Below, in pieces: positions 5,936 to 6,315 of a stretch of DNA of 6,315 bases (position 1 is its first letter; each line of letters opens with the position of its first letter). This DNA is from Acidimicrobiaceae bacterium (lineage in GTDB: Bacteria > Actinomycetota > Acidimicrobiia > Acidimicrobiales > Salinilacustritrichaceae). The notes beneath the pieces are model-generated. The model ran no database searches and was not told where the DNA came from. It saw only the letters and a program-made list of their open reading frames with translations. Location: NCBI GenBank assembly GCA_003476595.1, contig DMTU01000339.1:3992-10306 (forward strand), read 5' to 3'. A program made the position numbers and the translations under genes.

Positions 5936-6315
5936 ATGACGGACACTGCACCGCGCACCGCTGATCGATCCGAGACCGAGATCATCGCCGAGCTGGACGA
6001 GTGGCTCAACGAGAACTGGGACCCGGACATCACGGTCGAGGAGTGGTGGAACCGCCTGGGCCTGTCCGGCTGGGGCGCCCCCATGTGGCCCGAGGAGTGG
6101 TATGGCAAGGACCTCAACCGCTCCGAGGCCGTGGCCGTGCAGAACCGCATCGGCGAGTTCGGCGCCCTCCCCGCCCCCGGCGGCCTCGGCCTGCTCCTGG
6201 CCGGTCCGACGATCATCGACCACGGCTCCGACGAGCACAAGCGCACCCTGGTGAAGGACATCATCACCGGGCAGAAGGCCTGGTGCCAGCTCTTCTCCGA
6301 GCCCGGCGCCGGCTC
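5936..6315 (+). CDS. acyl-CoA dehydrogenase, N-terminal part (cut by window end)
   Basis: FAD-dependent enzyme that introduces the alpha,beta double bond into an acyl-CoA (fatty acid, branched-chain or steroid side chain); the substrate cannot be told from this part. The 126 visible codons are open to the window end. They hold the helical N-terminal domain (LDEWLNENWDP, 20-30; GWGAPMWPEEWYGKDL, 45-60) and the start of the middle beta domain with the family signature WCQLFSEPGAGS (from residue 116), where the flavin and substrate meet. The GITGQ/PTIIDHGSDEHK-like stretch (91-102) is also typical. An in-frame stop (TGA, 5900-5902) limits the start to 5927, 5930 or 5936. I chose the ATG at 5936 because the sequence after it (MTDTAP) is a usual N-terminus, though the ATG at 5927 is possible. 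No clear Shine-Dalgarno sequence is seen. The operator-like repeat just upstream suggests repression, probably relieved by an acyl-CoA. Confidence 0.92.
   Translation, partial: MTDTAPRTADRSETEIIAELDEWLNENWDPDITVEEWWNRLGLSGWGAPMWPEEWYGKDLNRSEAVAVQNRIGEFGALPAPGGLGLLLAGPTIIDHGSDEHKRTLVKDIITGQKAWCQLFSEPGAG

Noticed and set aside
5155..5964. + strand open frame of 269 codons opposite the EEP hydrolase
   Set aside because: The minus-strand EEP protein has every core motif. This frame has none, and it runs through the divergent promoter region into the acyl-CoA dehydrogenase start in another frame.
1..6315. A mobile element, CRISPR array, defence island or biosynthetic cluster
   Set aside because: No transposase, integrase, direct-repeat array, tRNA or modular enzyme is seen. 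Composition and gene style look even throughout, and all seven genes belong to known families or conserved hypothetical types.

Overview
The window is very GC-rich, with G or C at nearly every third codon position and long spurious open frames on both strands. The proteins are of clearly actinobacterial type. MenB and the small zinc-ribbon protein follow the patterns I know from high-GC Actinomycetota. An Acidimicrobiia-like or related soil/aquatic lineage is possible, but I cannot fix the taxon from sequence alone. I see no mobile element, tRNA, rRNA, CRISPR array or phage gene.

Layout, left to right. (1) Positions 2-946, +: the 3' part of an alpha/beta-hydrolase whose start lies outside the window. 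Its stop codon overlaps the ATG of (2) menB, 943-1863, +, the 1,4-dihydroxy-2-naphthoyl-CoA synthase of menaquinone synthesis. (3) A 61-bp convergent gap is almost filled by a 50-nt near-perfect palindrome (1867-1916), probably a bidirectional terminator. (4) Positions 1925-2875, -: an L-lactate dehydrogenase. (5) A divergent promoter region (2876-2981) leads into (6) an amidohydrolase of the D-aminoacylase-like group (2982-4697, +), followed after 9 bp by (7) a small four-cysteine zinc-ribbon-like protein (4707-5111, +). (8) Convergent to it with a 7-bp gap is an endonuclease/exonuclease/phosphatase-fold enzyme (5119-5859, -). (9) A second divergent gap (5860-5935) carries a perfect 8-bp-arm inverted repeat that looks like a repressor operator. 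It lies just before (10) the N-terminal part of an acyl-CoA dehydrogenase (5936 to the window end, +).

The genes look like ordinary chromosomal metabolism arranged as four short transcription units: hydrolase-menB; ldh; amidohydrolase-zinc ribbon; and the EEP enzyme divergent from the acyl-CoA dehydrogenase. Redox metabolism links some of them loosely (menaquinone, lactate/pyruvate with NADH, acyl-CoA oxidation), but nothing shows a common system. I do not see a previously undescribed multi-gene system here. The most notable items are the two palindromes, the amidohydrolase that lacks two expected metal-binding histidines, and the uncharacterised zinc-ribbon partner next to it.
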